Positions 35,972 to 45,240 of a stretch of 64,000 nt of DNA are shown piece by piece (the stretch's first letter is position 1; each line of letters starts with the position of its first letter). A program made the translations under genes and the position numbers. Origin of the DNA: Streptomyces humicola (GTDB lineage Bacteria > Actinomycetota > Actinomycetes > Streptomycetales > Streptomycetaceae); NCBI RefSeq assembly GCF_024436035.1, contig NZ_JANFNG010000027.1, positions 23,727-87,726 of the forward strand, given 5' to 3'. A model generated the notes under the pieces. That model ran no database searches, was not told the DNA's origin, and saw nothing but the letters and a program-made list of their open reading frames with translations.

Positions 35972-37678
35972 TCAGCGGCAGTTGCGGGGCGGCCGGTTGA
36001 GTGCGGGCTCGGTGGAGACGCTGCCGCCGTTCGTGACGATTTGGCCTGGGCCGGGTCCGCCGGGCCGGCCCCACCAGTCGTGCTGGGCGAAGACGTCGAA
36101 GTCGGTCACCTCGACGGCGACCTGGCTGCCGGCGTGGTCGAGGCAGTTGCGGCCGTGGCTGCCCAGGGTGCCGCCTCCGAGGTCGAGGGCCGGGTTGGCT
36201 GTCACGCCGGGCTGCTGGTCGAAGGACGTGTTCACGTTCTGCCCGTGGCTCAGATCGGTGTCCTGTACCTTGCCGGGCAGCCGGGTGAGGCCGGTGAGGT
36301 TGTTCACCCGCAGGTTGTACAGCTTGTTGTCGCGGAGGGTGCTGCCGTCGACCGTGAAGGCGAGTTCGCCGGCCGGGCCGCTGCCGTTGACGACGTTGCT
36401 GAATTCGGTCAGGCCGTTGTGGGCGCAGTCGGTGAGCCTGCTGTGAGTGATGTCGGTTCGGGTGGTGGTTCCGGATGCCCCGTTGAGGGCGAGGAGGCAG
36501 TCTCCGTTGTTGTAGGGCAGGTCGCCGGTGCTGCCGGCACCGGTGGTGTGGGACACGGTGACGTGGTCGAGGGTGAGGCTCATGGTGGAGTTCACGCCGA
36601 GGTTGTTCTCCTCCAGCATGTCGCCGGGGACGTCGTGGAAACGGCTGTCGGTGACGGTCATGCTTGCCTCGTTGTTCCGGCCGAGGACGGAGTACTCGAT
36701 GCCGTTCGCACTGTCATTGCCGATGCCGTGTGCGAAGTCGTTGTGGTCGACGGCCACCGACATCCGGGAGGTTTCGCCGACGAAGGCGTAGATCCCTTCC
36801 GAGTCGGAGCCGGTGGTGCCGATGTAGGTCTGGGTGTTGCGGTCGAGGTCGGCCGTGAGGCGGGACTTGTTCAGTGTCCCGATACCGATGGCGCCGACCG
36901 TCGTCTGGTCGCCGCCGTTGCTCACCCGCGTGAGGGTGTTGTCCGCAACGACCGCGTGAATGTCCGCGATGCCGGCCGTGTGGAGGTCGATGCCGTCCCC
37001 GCACGCTGCGTCATGCACGAAGTTGCCGTTGATCGAGACCGTGCCCGAGGCAGCAAGGAGGTCGTCGACCACGATGCCGGCCACCCCGAGCACGTGCGGG
37101 TTCGACAGCGTGCCGACACCAGGAGTGTTGGTCGGCGCGACCAAGGGCGGGGACTGGGGCTGGTCGGTGCACGACGTGTTCGGGCCGACGATGTCATTGC
37201 CGTGGACATCGACACCGGTCACCTCCAGCCCGAAGACGGCACTGCGGTAGGTGCCGGTGATGACGAGGTTCGAGACCTGTGCACCGTCGGCGAGGACGAC
37301 GCCCTCGCCCAAGTGCAGCAGTGCATGGGTGTTGGTGATCCGCGGCGCGGCAGGCCCCTTTCCGTTCCCCTTCTTGGTGACCGAGGGACCGGCGCCGATC
37401 AGCTTCTGCCGGGGCTTGAGCGCGATGCCTCCGTCCAGCGGCGGGACGCTCAGCGGCGCGGGCAGGACGACGATCGTGTCGCCAGGGCTGGACGCGAGTT
37501 CGACGGCGGCCAGACCGTCAAAGGGCGCCTGGCGCGATCCGTCGCCACCAGGGGACGCTGTGGCACTGACGTACCAGATGGTGGGCCCAGCCGCAGCGGC
37601 GGGCAGGCCACCAAGAACTAGAACACTGCCGAGCACGCCCAGAGCGACGTAAACGCGAGCCTTGACGAATCGGGGCAT
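35972..37678 (-). CDS. Secreted right-handed beta-helix repeat protein
   Basis: This 568-residue protein starts at ATG 37678 (GGGAG upstream). A signal peptide is clear: RFVKARVYVALGVLGSVLVL then GGLPAAAAG. The mature part opens with TIWYVSATASPGGDGSRQAP, typical of parallel beta-helix proteins. Many Asn/Asp/Gly-rich turns follow (ISINGNFVHD, TVTDSRFHDVPGDML, VDGSTLRDNKLYNLRVNN), like pectate-lyase-fold proteins. No polysaccharide-lyase catalytic set is evident. It is isolated between mobile elements and probably acts outside the cell on a polymer or as an adhesin. Confidence 0.8.
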   Translation of the reverse strand: MPRFVKARVYVALGVLGSVLVLGGLPAAAAGPTIWYVSATASPGGDGSRQAPFDGLAAVELASSPGDTIVVLPAPLSVPPLDGGIALKPRQKLIGAGPSVTKKGNGKGPAAPRITNTHALLHLGEGVVLADGAQVSNLVITGTYRSAVFGLEVTGVDVHGNDIVGPNTSCTDQPQSPPLVAPTNTPGVGTLSNPHVLGVAGIVVDDLLAASGTVSINGNFVHDAACGDGIDLHTAGIADIHAVVADNTLTRVSNGGDQTTVGAIGIGTLNKSRLTADLDRNTQTYIGTTGSDSEGIYAFVGETSRMSVAVDHNDFAHGIGNDSANGIEYSVLGRNNEASMTVTDSRFHDVPGDMLEENNLGVNSTMSLTLDHVTVSHTTGAGSTGDLPYNNGDCLLALNGASGTTTRTDITHSRLTDCAHNGLTEFSNVVNGSGPAGELAFTVDGSTLRDNKLYNLRVNNLTGLTRLPGKVQDTDLSHGQNVNTSFDQQPGVTANPALDLGGGTLGSHGRNCLDHAGSQVAVEVTDFDVFAQHDWWGRPGGPGPGQIVTNGGSVSTEPALNRPPRNCR

Positions 37679-38000
37679 GGTCAGCACTCCCACTGTGTCC
37701 ATAGTGACGAACGGTCAGCCCTTGCCTGCGGACCCGCTCCGTGACACCGGTTACCCAGTACGATCACATCACCGCCACCTCCCTCACGGCAGCCACACTC
37801 TCCCACCATCCCTTGGCAATCCCCCGAACAGCCCCCTTCCAGCCACAGCACAACGCCTGCCGTTGACTGACCCCGGACCGTCGGCGCTCTCTGCGGGGCA
37901 TGGCCGGATATGCCGTAAAGGATGCCGTTGACCTACAACCAGTAGCCGGGGTTGTAACTGCGGATCGGACTGTCGCGGTAAATACCGGATTTACGACCTC
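37679..38000. other. Promoter region of the beta-helix gene and left flank of the transposon
   Basis: No gene seen. A dyad ACAACC-N9-GGTTGT lies near 37936-37956. The last 6 bp before the transposon end (CGACCTC...) mirror the right flank. Confidence 0.3.
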
Positions 38001-38031
38001 GGGGATCAATGGAGCAGCCGTTAGCGCTAAG
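38001..38031 (+). repeat. Left terminal inverted repeat of the Tn3-family transposon
   Basis: Begins GGGGATCAATGGAGCAGCCG and continues TTAGCGCTAAG. It differs from the right end only in the 5-bp block after GGGGATCAA and one following base. Confidence 0.85.
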
Positions 38032-38127
38032 GGCCCGATCGTGCGGCCTACCACGGTGATCGTCTGTGGGGCCGGGTTTCGGCGGAAGATCGTATGAGCT
38101 GGTCGGCTGGGGGTTACCGTCCGCCGC

Positions 38128-41100
38128 GTGCCGGTGGAGTTTCTGACTGATGAGCAGGCCGAGGCGTACGGACGGTTCGTTGAGGAGCCGACGCGCCCGG
38201 AGATGGAGCGGTTCTTCTACCTCGATGATGTGGACCGGAGACTGATCGGGAAGCGGCGGGGTGATCACAACCGGCTGGGCTTCGCGTTGCAGATGTGCAC
38301 CGTCCGGTACCTGGGGCTGTTCCTGGAGGACCCGCTGGACGTGCCGTGGCCGGTGGTCGCGTACGTCGCCGAGCACCTGGGTGTCGAGGACGCCTCGTGC
38401 GTGAAGCGGTACACCGAGCGGCAGATGACGGCGTACGAGCATGCCTGGGAGATCCGGGACGCCTACGGCTACCGGCAGTTCGAGGACGCGGAGTGGGGCC
38501 GGAGGTTCCGGACGTTCCTGCACGGGCGGGCGTGGACGCACGCCGAGGGGCCGGTGGCGCTGTTCAACCAGGCGGTGGGCTGGCTGCGCCACCGGGTGCT
38601 GCTGCCGGGCGTCTCGGTGCTGGCCCGGCAGGTCGCCGAGGTGCGGAAGGTCGCGGAGAACCGGCTTTACGCCACCGTGGCCAATGCGACCCGGCGGGCG
38701 GACGGCGCGCTGCCCAGGGACCTGGTGGCGCTGCTCGAAGTGCCGGAGGGCAGGCGGGTGTCGGAGTTGGAGCGGCTTCGCCGGCCGCCGACGCGCACGA
38801 CGGGCACGAGCATGGCGAAGGCCCTTGAGCGGGTGGACGAGATCTCCGCCTTCCGGCTGGGCCGGGTGAAGGTGGACAAGGTGCCGCCGAACCGGCTGGC
38901 GACGCTGGCCCGGGTCGGGCTGGGGTCGAAGGCGCCGATCCTGGAGCGCACGCCAGAGCCGAAGCGCACCGCGCTGCTGACCTCGGTGGTGCGGCACCTG
39001 GAGGCGTCTGCGATCGACGACGCGCTGGACGTGTTCGCGCTGCTGATGCAGGTGAAGCTGTTGAACGTGGCGAAGCGGGCCACGGACAAGGACTGGCTGG
39101 CCGCCCGGCCCCGGCTGGCGAAGGCGTCTCGGACGGTGCGGGCGGCGTGGCGGCTGTGGAGCGGGCAGCTGGACCTGGTCTGCGAGGCCGGCGCCGACCT
39201 GGACGCGGCGGCGATGTTCCTGGCGCTGGAGGCCGAGGTGGGCCCGCGGGAGGAGGCCGCGGCCCGGCTGCTGGACGAGCTGCTGCCGCCGGGCGATGAC
39301 GAGACCGAGGCGGAGATGCGCCGCCAGCTGGCCGGCCGCTACAACACCGTGCGTCCGTTCCTGTCCCTGCTCGGCGAGTCGAGCGCGCTGGGGGCGGCCT
39401 CCGGCGGCAAGCGGGTGCTGGAGGCGGTCAAGCGGCTGCCCGCGCTGTCGCGGCGCAAGGTGAAGCTCAAGCCGCTGCTGCCGCGCGAGATCGACCAGAA
39501 GCTGGTGCCGCCGGCCTGGAAGAAGGCGGTGTTCTCCAACCCCGATCTGCCGCAGGGGGCGGTGGACCGCGACGCCTACGTGGTGTGCGTGCTGGAACAG
39601 CTCTACCGGGCGCTGGGGCGGCGCGACGTGTTCGCCTCCCCGTCGAACCGCTGGTCCGACCCCAGGGCCCGGCTGCTGGACGGGCCGCAGTGGGAGGCGG
39701 TGCAGGCGGACGTGCTGCACGGGCTGAGCCTTCAGGCGCCGGTGACCGAGCACCTGGCCGAGCGGGTGCGGGCGTTGGACGCGGCCTGGCAGCTGATGGC
39801 CGAGCGTCTGGAGGAGGCCGGGCAGGACGCGAAGTTGAGCTTCGAGGTGCAGTTGAACGGCCGGTTGAAGCTGAACGTGGACCGGCTCGGCGCGCTCGGC
39901 GAGTCGAAGTCGCTGCGCTGGCTGCGCAGGACCACAGCGGCGATGCTCCCGAGGATCGACCTGCCGGACCTGCTGTTCGAGGTGGACGGGTGGACCGGGT
40001 TCCTGGACGCCTTCGTGCACCTGGGCGACGGCCGCACCCGGATGGAGAACCTGAAGACCTCGCTGGTGGCGCTGTTGGTCTCCGAGGCGTGCAACATCGG
40101 CTACACCCCGGTCGTCGACGCGAACGACGAGGCCCTCAGCCGGGCCCGGCTGGCGCACGTGGACCAGTACTACCTGAGGGCCGACACGATCGCCGCCGCG
40201 AACGCGGCCCTCATCACAGCCCAGGGGCGGGTGCCGATCGTCGCGCACTGGGGCGAGGGCCTGCTCGCGCCGGTGGACGGGCTGCGGTTCGTGGTTCCGA
40301 AGCGCACGATCAGCGCAGCTCCCTCGCCGAAGTACTACCACTTCAAGCGCGGGATCACTTGGCTGAATGCCGTGAATGACCAGGTCGCGGGCATCGGGCA
40401 GATGGTGGTGCCGGGCACCCCGCGCGACTCGCTGCACATCCTGGACACCCTGCTGAACCTGGACGCCGGCGCGCGGCCGGAGATGGTCGCCACCGACAAC
40501 GCCTCGTACTCCGACATGGTGTTCGGGCTGTTCTCGATGCTGGGCTACAACTTCTCGCCGCGCTTCCGCGACTTGGCCGACCAGCGGTTCTGGCGGGCCG
40601 AGCTGCCCGGGGTGGCCACTGGCGGGTACGGGCCGTTGGAGCCGCTGGCCCGCAACCGGGTCAACCTGGGCAAGGTGGTCACGCACTGGCCGGACATGCT
40701 GCGGGTGGCTGGCTCCCTGGTGACCGGTCAGGTTCGCGCCTACGACCTGCTGCGGATGTTCGGCCGCGAGGGCCGCCCCACGCCGCTGGGGCAGGCGTTC
40801 GCCGAGTACGGGCGGATCGGCAAGACCCTGCACCTGCTGCGGGTGGTCGATCCGGTGGACGACACCTACCGGCGGCAGATGAACCGGCAGCTCACCGTGC
40901 AGGAGTCGCGGCACAAGCTCGCCCGGGACATCTGCCACGGCAAGCGCGGGCAGATCATGCAGGCCTACCGGACGGGCCAGGAGGACCAGCTCGGCGCGCT
41001 CGGCCTGGTGCTGAACGCGGCGGTGCTGTGGACCACCCGCTACCTGGACGCGGCCGTGGCCACGCTGCGGGCCCTGCCTGACGAGCAGCGCGAGCACGAC

Positions 41101-41265
41101 GTCCTGGACGAGGAGGTGGCCCGGCTGTCCCCGCTGAAGCACGCCAACCTGAACGTCCTGGGCCGCTACACCTTCCGCGGCTCCACCCCGGCCGGCGGCC
41201 TGCTTCGTCCCCTGCGCGACCCGGCCGAGGCCGACGAGGAGGACGGCGAGGACGCCGAGGGCTGA
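38128..41265 (+). CDS. tnpA: Tn3-family transposase TnpA
   Basis: This 1045-residue protein of full family length starts at GTG 38128, 97 bp inside the left terminal repeat. The N-terminal DUF4158 DNA-binding region (FLTDEQAEAYGRFVEEPTRP, LGFALQMCTVRYLGLFLEDP) precedes the catalytic part: GYTPVVDANDEALSRARLAH, MVATDNASYSDMVFGLFSML, and the Glu in LTVQESRHKLARDICHGKRG. The C-terminus has LVLNAAVLWTTRYLDAAVAT and LSPLKHANLNVLGRYTF. No lesion is seen, so the element may be mobile if a recombinase acts in trans. Confidence 0.95.
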   Translation: MPVEFLTDEQAEAYGRFVEEPTRPEMERFFYLDDVDRRLIGKRRGDHNRLGFALQMCTVRYLGLFLEDPLDVPWPVVAYVAEHLGVEDASCVKRYTERQMTAYEHAWEIRDAYGYRQFEDAEWGRRFRTFLHGRAWTHAEGPVALFNQAVGWLRHRVLLPGVSVLARQVAEVRKVAENRLYATVANATRRADGALPRDLVALLEVPEGRRVSELERLRRPPTRTTGTSMAKALERVDEISAFRLGRVKVDKVPPNRLATLARVGLGSKAPILERTPEPKRTALLTSVVRHLEASAIDDALDVFALLMQVKLLNVAKRATDKDWLAARPRLAKASRTVRAAWRLWSGQLDLVCEAGADLDAAAMFLALEAEVGPREEAAARLLDELLPPGDDETEAEMRRQLAGRYNTVRPFLSLLGESSALGAASGGKRVLEAVKRLPALSRRKVKLKPLLPREIDQKLVPPAWKKAVFSNPDLPQGAVDRDAYVVCVLEQLYRALGRRDVFASPSNRWSDPRARLLDGPQWEAVQADVLHGLSLQAPVTEHLAERVRALDAAWQLMAERLEEAGQDAKLSFEVQLNGRLKLNVDRLGALGESKSLRWLRRTTAAMLPRIDLPDLLFEVDGWTGFLDAFVHLGDGRTRMENLKTSLVALLVSEACNIGYTPVVDANDEALSRARLAHVDQYYLRADTIAAANAALITAQGRVPIVAHWGEGLLAPVDGLRFVVPKRTISAAPSPKYYHFKRGITWLNAVNDQVAGIGQMVVPGTPRDSLHILDTLLNLDAGARPEMVATDNASYSDMVFGLFSMLGYNFSPRFRDLADQRFWRAELPGVATGGYGPLEPLARNRVNLGKVVTHWPDMLRVAGSLVTGQVRAYDLLRMFGREGRPTPLGQAFAEYGRIGKTLHLLRVVDPVDDTYRRQMNRQLTVQESRHKLARDICHGKRGQIMQAYRTGQEDQLGALGLVLNAAVLWTTRYLDAAVATLRALPDEQREHDVLDEEVARLSPLKHANLNVLGRYTFRGSTPAGGLLRPLRDPAEADEEDGEDAEG

Positions 41266-41329
41266 CTGCCGGTCAGCACCACGCCCGGCGTCGCCCCCGT
41301 GCACGCCCGCTTCCCGGCCGTCCTGTGCG

Positions 41330-41839
41330 TCAGCTGCCGCACGCGCAGCCGGCGGCGGCCTTCGCCTGGGCAGGGCTCTGGGCCGGGTCGATGGCTTGCT
41401 CGTCCGGCGTGCAGCAGGCGGTGGTGCCGCAGCAAGCCTCCGGCGCGCTGTCGGCGCTCTTGCCGAGGGTGTCGTCGTCGGCCTTGACGACGTAGACCTC
41501 CCACGGCTCCTTGCCGGGGCCGGTCACCCACACCTTGTCCTGGAGCGCGTAGCAGCAGGAGGTGTCGTTCTCCTCGAAGGTGGCCAGGCCCGCGTCCTTG
41601 AGCCGGGTGGTCGCCGCGGCCACCTGCTTGGTGGACTCGACCTCGACGCCGAGGTGGTCCAGGCGGGTGTCCTCGCCGGCCTGGCCCTCGATGAGGACGA
41701 GCTTGAGCGGGGGCTCGGTGATGGCGAAGTTCGCGTAGCCGGGGCGGCGCTTGGCCGGTTCGGCGTTGAGGAGCTTGGAGTAGAAGGCGATGGAGCCTTC
41801 GAGGTCGGCGACGCGCAGGGCGAGCTGAACACGGGACAT
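41330..41839 (-). CDS. arsI: ArsI/CadI-type vicinal-oxygen-chelate lyase (C-As bond lyase)
   Basis: This 169-residue protein starts at ATG 41839 (GGGGAGA upstream). The VOC fold is visible as RVQLALRVADLEGSIAFYSK, NFAITEPPLKLVLIEG, LDHLGVEVESTKQVAAAT and EPWEVYVVKADDD. The Cys pair and Lys of ArsI are kept in TSCCYALQDKVWV. An extra Cys-rich tail (EACCGTTACC, CACGS) could bind thiophilic metalloids. ArsI demethylates trivalent methylarsenite. It is divergent from arsR across an 87-bp intergenic region with a perfect palindrome, so ArsR control of both sides is likely. CadI (cadmium-induced) is the alternative name for close relatives. Confidence 0.88.
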   Translation of the reverse strand: MSRVQLALRVADLEGSIAFYSKLLNAEPAKRRPGYANFAITEPPLKLVLIEGQAGEDTRLDHLGVEVESTKQVAAATTRLKDAGLATFEENDTSCCYALQDKVWVTGPGKEPWEVYVVKADDDTLGKSADSAPEACCGTTACCTPDEQAIDPAQSPAQAKAAAGCACGS

Positions 41840-41866
41840 GGCGGTCTCCCCGATCCGAGTCTTGTT

Positions 41867-41880
41867 TCGACAGCTGTCGA
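41867..41880. promoter_or_regulatory. Probable ArsR operator between arsI and arsR
   Basis: TCGACAGCTGTCGA is a perfect 14-bp palindrome in the 87-bp arsI-arsR intergenic region, 28 bp from the arsI start and 47 bp from the arsR start. ArsR binding is inferred. Confidence 0.55.
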
Positions 41881-41926
41881 TACAGCGAGCTTGCCTCTCC
41901 TGATAGATGACTGTCAACATAGACGT

Positions 41927-42319
41927 ATGTCGAATCTGGAACTGCCGGTGCTCGGGCAGGATGACGCGGCGGCGTGCTGCTCGCCGATGGTCCGCGAGCC
42001 GCTGGGCGAGGAAGCCGCCGTCGAACTGGCGAAGATGTTCAAGGCCCTGTCGGACCCGGTGCGGCTGCGGCTGCTGTCGCTGATCGCCTCGCACGAGGGC
42101 GGCGAGGCCTGCGTCTGCGACCTGACCGGCCCGTTCGACGTCTCCCAGCCGACCATCTCCCACCACCTGAAGGTGCTGCGCGAGGCCGGCCTGGTCGGCT
42201 CCGAGCGCCGCGGCACCTGGGTCTACTACTGGGTGCTGCCCGCCGCGCTGGCCAAGCTGTCCTCCCTGCTCCAGGCCCCGGCCGCCATCGCCACTGTCCC
42301 GGCGGGGGGTGCGAGATGA
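41927..42319 (+). CDS. arsR: ArsR-family As(III)-responsive repressor
   Basis: This 130-residue winged-helix protein starts at ATG 41927; no clear ribosome site precedes it, so a leaderless or weakly initiated message is likely. It has LAKMFKALSDPVRLRLLSLI, the recognition helix FDVSQPTISHHLKVLREAGL and the wing SERRGTWVYYWV. Candidate metalloid ligands are the Cys17-Cys18 pair (AAACCSP) and Cys62/Cys64 (EACVCDL), like the Corynebacterium ArsR site made of an N-terminal Cys pair plus one further Cys. Its stop overlaps the aquaporin start (ATGA), so the operon is translationally coupled. Confidence 0.93.
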   Translation: MSNLELPVLGQDDAAACCSPMVREPLGEEAAVELAKMFKALSDPVRLRLLSLIASHEGGEACVCDLTGPFDVSQPTISHHLKVLREAGLVGSERRGTWVYYWVLPAALAKLSSLLQAPAAIATVPAGGAR

Positions 42320-43065
42320 CCGAGATAGCTCCGCTCGGGCGCCGGGCCGCGGTCGAGTTCGTCGGCACCGGTGCCCTGGTCGCGGTCGTGGTCGGCTCCG
42401 GCATCCAGGCCACCAAGCTGTCCCAGGACGTGGGCGTGCAGCTGCTGGCCAACTCGCTGGCCACCGTGTTCGGTCTCGGCGTGCTGATCGCCCTGCTCGG
42501 CCCCGTCTCCGGGGCGCACTTCAACCCCGTGGTCACCTTGGCCGCCTGGTGGACCGGCCGCCGCGGCGGTGAGGGCCCGACCCTGCGCGAGGTCGCCGTC
42601 TACCTGCCCGCGCAGATCGCAGGGGCGATCGGCGGGGCGGTGCTGGCGGATGCGATGTTCGCGGAGCCGCTGGTGCGCTGGTCCACCCACGATCGCTGGG
42701 CCCCGCATTTGTGGCTGGGCGAGGTCGTGGCGACCGCCGGGCTCATCCTGCTGATCTTCGGTCTGGCCCGCGCCGGCCGGGCGCACTTCGCCCCCGTCGC
42801 GGTCGCCTCCTACATCGGCGCCGCGTACTGGTTCACCTCCAGCACGTCCTTCGCCAACCCCGCCGTGACGATCGGCCGTGCCTTCACGGACACCTTCGCG
42901 GGCATCGCGCCGGCCTCGGTGCTGCCGTTCGTCGCCGCCCAGCTCGTCGGCCTGGTGGTCGGCGTCGCCCTGGTCGCCGTGCTGTTCGGCCGCCCCGCCG
43001 CGGCCGTGGCCGAGGACGTCGTGGTCCCGCACGGCGAGCACCACCCGGCCGCCGTCGGCCGCTGA
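42316..43065 (+). CDS. MIP-family aquaglyceroporin (AqpS-like) in the ars operon
   Basis: This 249-residue, six-span membrane channel starts at ATG 42316, overlapping arsR by 4 nt. The two half-helix motifs are SGAHFNPVVTLAAWW (NPV instead of NPA) and SFANPAVTIGRAFTD (NPA plus the Arg of the selectivity filter). Channels of this type inside ars operons (AqpS of Sinorhizobium) let arsenite leave the cell down its gradient after ArsC reduces arsenate. Some actinobacterial versions carry pentavalent organoarsenicals. No ArsB, Acr3 or ArsP pump accompanies it here. Confidence 0.88.
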   Translation: MTEIAPLGRRAAVEFVGTGALVAVVVGSGIQATKLSQDVGVQLLANSLATVFGLGVLIALLGPVSGAHFNPVVTLAAWWTGRRGGEGPTLREVAVYLPAQIAGAIGGAVLADAMFAEPLVRWSTHDRWAPHLWLGEVVATAGLILLIFGLARAGRAHFAPVAVASYIGAAYWFTSSTSFANPAVTIGRAFTDTFAGIAPASVLPFVAAQLVGLVVGVALVAVLFGRPAAAVAEDVVVPHGEHHPAAVGR

Positions 43066-43100
43066 ACCCCGCCCCGCCGTTCCCACCCAAGGATGAACCC

Positions 43101-43520
43101 GTGAGCTCTCCCGTCGTCCCGTCCGTGCTGTTCGTCTGCGTCCACAACGCCGGCCGCTCCCAGATGGCCGCAGCCTTCCTCACCCGCCTCGGCGCAGGCC
43201 GGGTCGAGGTCCGCTCCGCCGGCTCCGCCCCGGCCAACACGGTGAACCCGGCCGTGGTCGAGGCGCTGGCGGAGGTCGGCATCGACATCTCCGCCGAGGT
43301 GCCGAAGGTGCTGACCGTCGAGGCGGTGCAGGCCTCCGACGTGGTGATCACCATGGGCTGCGGCGACGCCTGCCCGTACTTCCCCGGCAGGCGGTACCTG
43401 GACTGGAAGCTGGAGGACCCGGCCGGCCAGGGCGTCGAGGCCGTGCGCCCGATCCGCGACGAGATCGAGCAGCGCATCCGCGGCCTGCTCGCCGAACTCG
43501 GCATCGAGGCCGCCGCGTGA
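43101..43520 (+). CDS. arsC: Arsenate reductase / arsenate-mycothiol transferase (ArsC, low-MW phosphatase fold)
   Basis: This 139-residue protein starts at GTG 43101 (AAGGA 8 nt before). The P-loop CVHNAGRSQMAAAF carries the catalytic Cys and Arg. The second element TMGCGDACPYFPGRRYLDWK then LEDPAGQGVE is typical of actinobacterial ArsC. In Corynebacterium and Streptomyces relatives, arsenate is conjugated to mycothiol and released as arsenite. It lies between aqp and arsN1; its stop overlaps the next start (GTGA). The product arsenite would leave through the aquaporin. Confidence 0.9.
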   Translation: MSSPVVPSVLFVCVHNAGRSQMAAAFLTRLGAGRVEVRSAGSAPANTVNPAVVEALAEVGIDISAEVPKVLTVEAVQASDVVITMGCGDACPYFPGRRYLDWKLEDPAGQGVEAVRPIRDEIEQRIRGLLAELGIEAAA

Positions 43521-44026
43521 GCCCGACCGGGGTGACCGCCACCGGGATGCTGCCCGAACACGCCGACCAGGTGCTGGCGATCTACCAGGCCGGGATCGAC
43601 GGCGGCGACGCCACCTTCGAGGAAGCCGCGCCGACCTGGGAGGTCTTCGACGCCTCCCGTCTCGCCGAGCACCGCCTGATCGCCCTCGACGGCGCCGGCC
43701 GGGTGCTTGGCTGGGCCGCCGTAGCGCCGGTCTCGGACCGGTGCGCGTACGCCGGCGTGGTCGAGCACTCCGTCTACGTCCGCCCGGACGCCCGGGGCCA
43801 GAAGGTGGGCCTGGCGCTGCTGGAAGCACTGCTGGCTTCCACCGACGCCGCCGGGATCTGGACCGTGCAGTCCGGCATCTTCCCGGAGAACACCGCCAGC
43901 CTCGCTCTGCACGCCAAGGCAGGCTTCCGCGTGGTCGGCACCCGCGAGCTCGGCAGGCACGGCGGGCACGGCGGGCGCTGGCGCGACGTCGTCCTCATCG
44001 AGCGACGCAGCCCCGTCGTCTCCTGA
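43517..44026 (+). CDS. arsN1: GNAT N-acetyltransferase, probable arsinothricin acetyltransferase ArsN1
   Basis: This 169-residue protein starts at GTG 43517, overlapping arsC by 4 nt. It is a phosphinothricin-acetyltransferase-type GNAT protein: QVLAIYQAGIDGGDATFEEA, GWAAVAPVSDRCAYAGVVEH, the acetyl-CoA loop VRPDARGQKVGLALLEALL and IFPENTASLALHAKAGFRVV. In ars operons such enzymes are ArsN1, which acetylate the amino group of arsinothricin, an organoarsenical antibiotic; phosphinothricin is the alternative substrate. It is the last gene of the operon, followed by a strong hairpin. Confidence 0.82.
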   Translation: MSPTGVTATGMLPEHADQVLAIYQAGIDGGDATFEEAAPTWEVFDASRLAEHRLIALDGAGRVLGWAAVAPVSDRCAYAGVVEHSVYVRPDARGQKVGLALLEALLASTDAAGIWTVQSGIFPENTASLALHAKAGFRVVGTRELGRHGGHGGRWRDVVLIERRSPVVS

Positions 44027-44077
44027 CCCCGCGGCCCGCCGCGACTGGCCAGCCCCAGCGGTCAGCACCACGGTCCG

Positions 44078-44107
44078 GCCGAGCCCGCGTCGTCCGGCGC
44101 GGGCTCG
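44078..44107 (+). terminator. Hairpin terminator of the ars operon
   Basis: CCGAGCCCGCG and CGCGGGCTCGG form a perfect 11-bp stem with an 8-nt loop, 51 bp after arsN1. Confidence 0.75.
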
Positions 44108-44219
44108 GCGGGATCATCCCGGCCGTCCCCGTCCGGCCAGGTGCCGAACGGGCCGGGCATCCCGGGCTCTTCGGAGCCGAGCTGCGGGGCACCGCCCTTC
44201 AACCGGTGCAGGCCCGGGA

Positions 44220-45174
44220 TCACGAGCGCACCACCTCGGCGGCCAGGACGGCGCGCTGGGCGACCAGCCGCTCCCGCAGGCCGATCTCCTCGGCGCCAAA
44301 GGGCTCGTCCGGCCGGTGGAGCCGCACCGGCGTGGGCCGCAGGGGCAGGTCGGTCTCGGCCTCGGCCGCCGCGGCCGCTTCCTCCGCCTCGACGAGCGCC
44401 CGGTACACCGAGGCCACCGACGGGTGCTTCCCGGCGTTCTTCCCCTCCTTGATGACCAGCTTCTGGGCGATCTCCGGGACCGGGACGCCCTTGGCCCTGA
44501 GCGCGAGAGCGAAGGTCAGCGAATCGTCGTCGATCACCTTCGACCGGCCGCCCTGGTTGCCCTTGGTGGCGGCGACCTGCTGGCCCTCCAGCGTCTTCTC
44601 CCGGGTGTAGTTGCGGTCGAGCTGGGCGCGTCCAGGACGGCGAAGAACATCGCGCCCATCCCGGTGGGGTCGTAGATGCCGGTGAGCGGGCCGGTCAGCA
44701 GCTCCAGGGAGATGTCCGCCCGCTCCAGGTCGGACGACAGCTGCATCAGCTCGGCCGCGTTGCGGGCCAGCCGCTTCATCTCGTGCACGGTGAGGATGAC
44801 CACCTGGTCGGGGGCGGACTCCTTGATGGCGTTGGCCACGCGAGCGCCGCCTCCATCTCGGGGCGCCGGTGCACGCGGGTGGAGATCTTCTCCTGGAACA
44901 CCTTCGTGCAGCCGGCCTTCTCCAGCGCGACGAGCTGGCTGGCGATCTCCTGCTCCGTCATCGAACAGCGCGCGTACCCGATCCGGATCGGCGCCGCCGC
45001 GGCCTCGGCCGGCCGAGGCCGCGGCGGCGGACGCTCGACCCACGGCCGGCCCGGCCCCCGGTCAGCGGGCACCAGAACCTCCAGCTCCTCGCGGAGCTTG
45101 GGCACGAGGGTGAAGCGGGCAGTGCGGTACTTCGCCGCGGTCTTGCCGCCGAGGGTCCGGCAAGGACTCTCCAC
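44220..45174 (-). pseudogene. Serine recombinase (transposon resolvase type), two frameshifts
   Basis: Joined across frames, the minus strand encodes IRIGYARCSMTEQEIASQLV (catalytic Ser), FQEKISTRVHRRPEMEAAL, then after a shift near 44840 ANAIKESAPDQVVILTVHEM and LTGPLTGIYDPTGMGAMFFA, then after a second shift near 44640 the helix-turn-helix end VIDDDSLTFALALRAKGVPV, EIAQKLV, GKHPSVASVYRAL. The family resolves Tn3 cointegrates. An unusual Pro/Arg-rich extension of about 60 residues precedes the catalytic domain. A paralogue, also broken, lies at 49127-49963. Confidence 0.8.
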
Positions 45175-45240
45175 CGGAGCCTCGCATTTAGGACAATCGT
45201 TGCGCTCTACCGCATCTGCTGCCTGATCGGGTGTCAGATC

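Noticed and set aside
36041..37621. 526-residue plus-strand frame opposite the beta-helix gene
   Set aside because: Val/Gly/Ala-rich shadow with no ribosome site; the minus strand has a signal peptide and beta-helix pattern.
37933..41304. 1123-residue open frame antisense to tnpA
   Set aside because: Composition is His/Gln/Arg/Pro-rich with no domain, while the plus strand encodes a complete Tn3 transposase. It is a GC-bias shadow.
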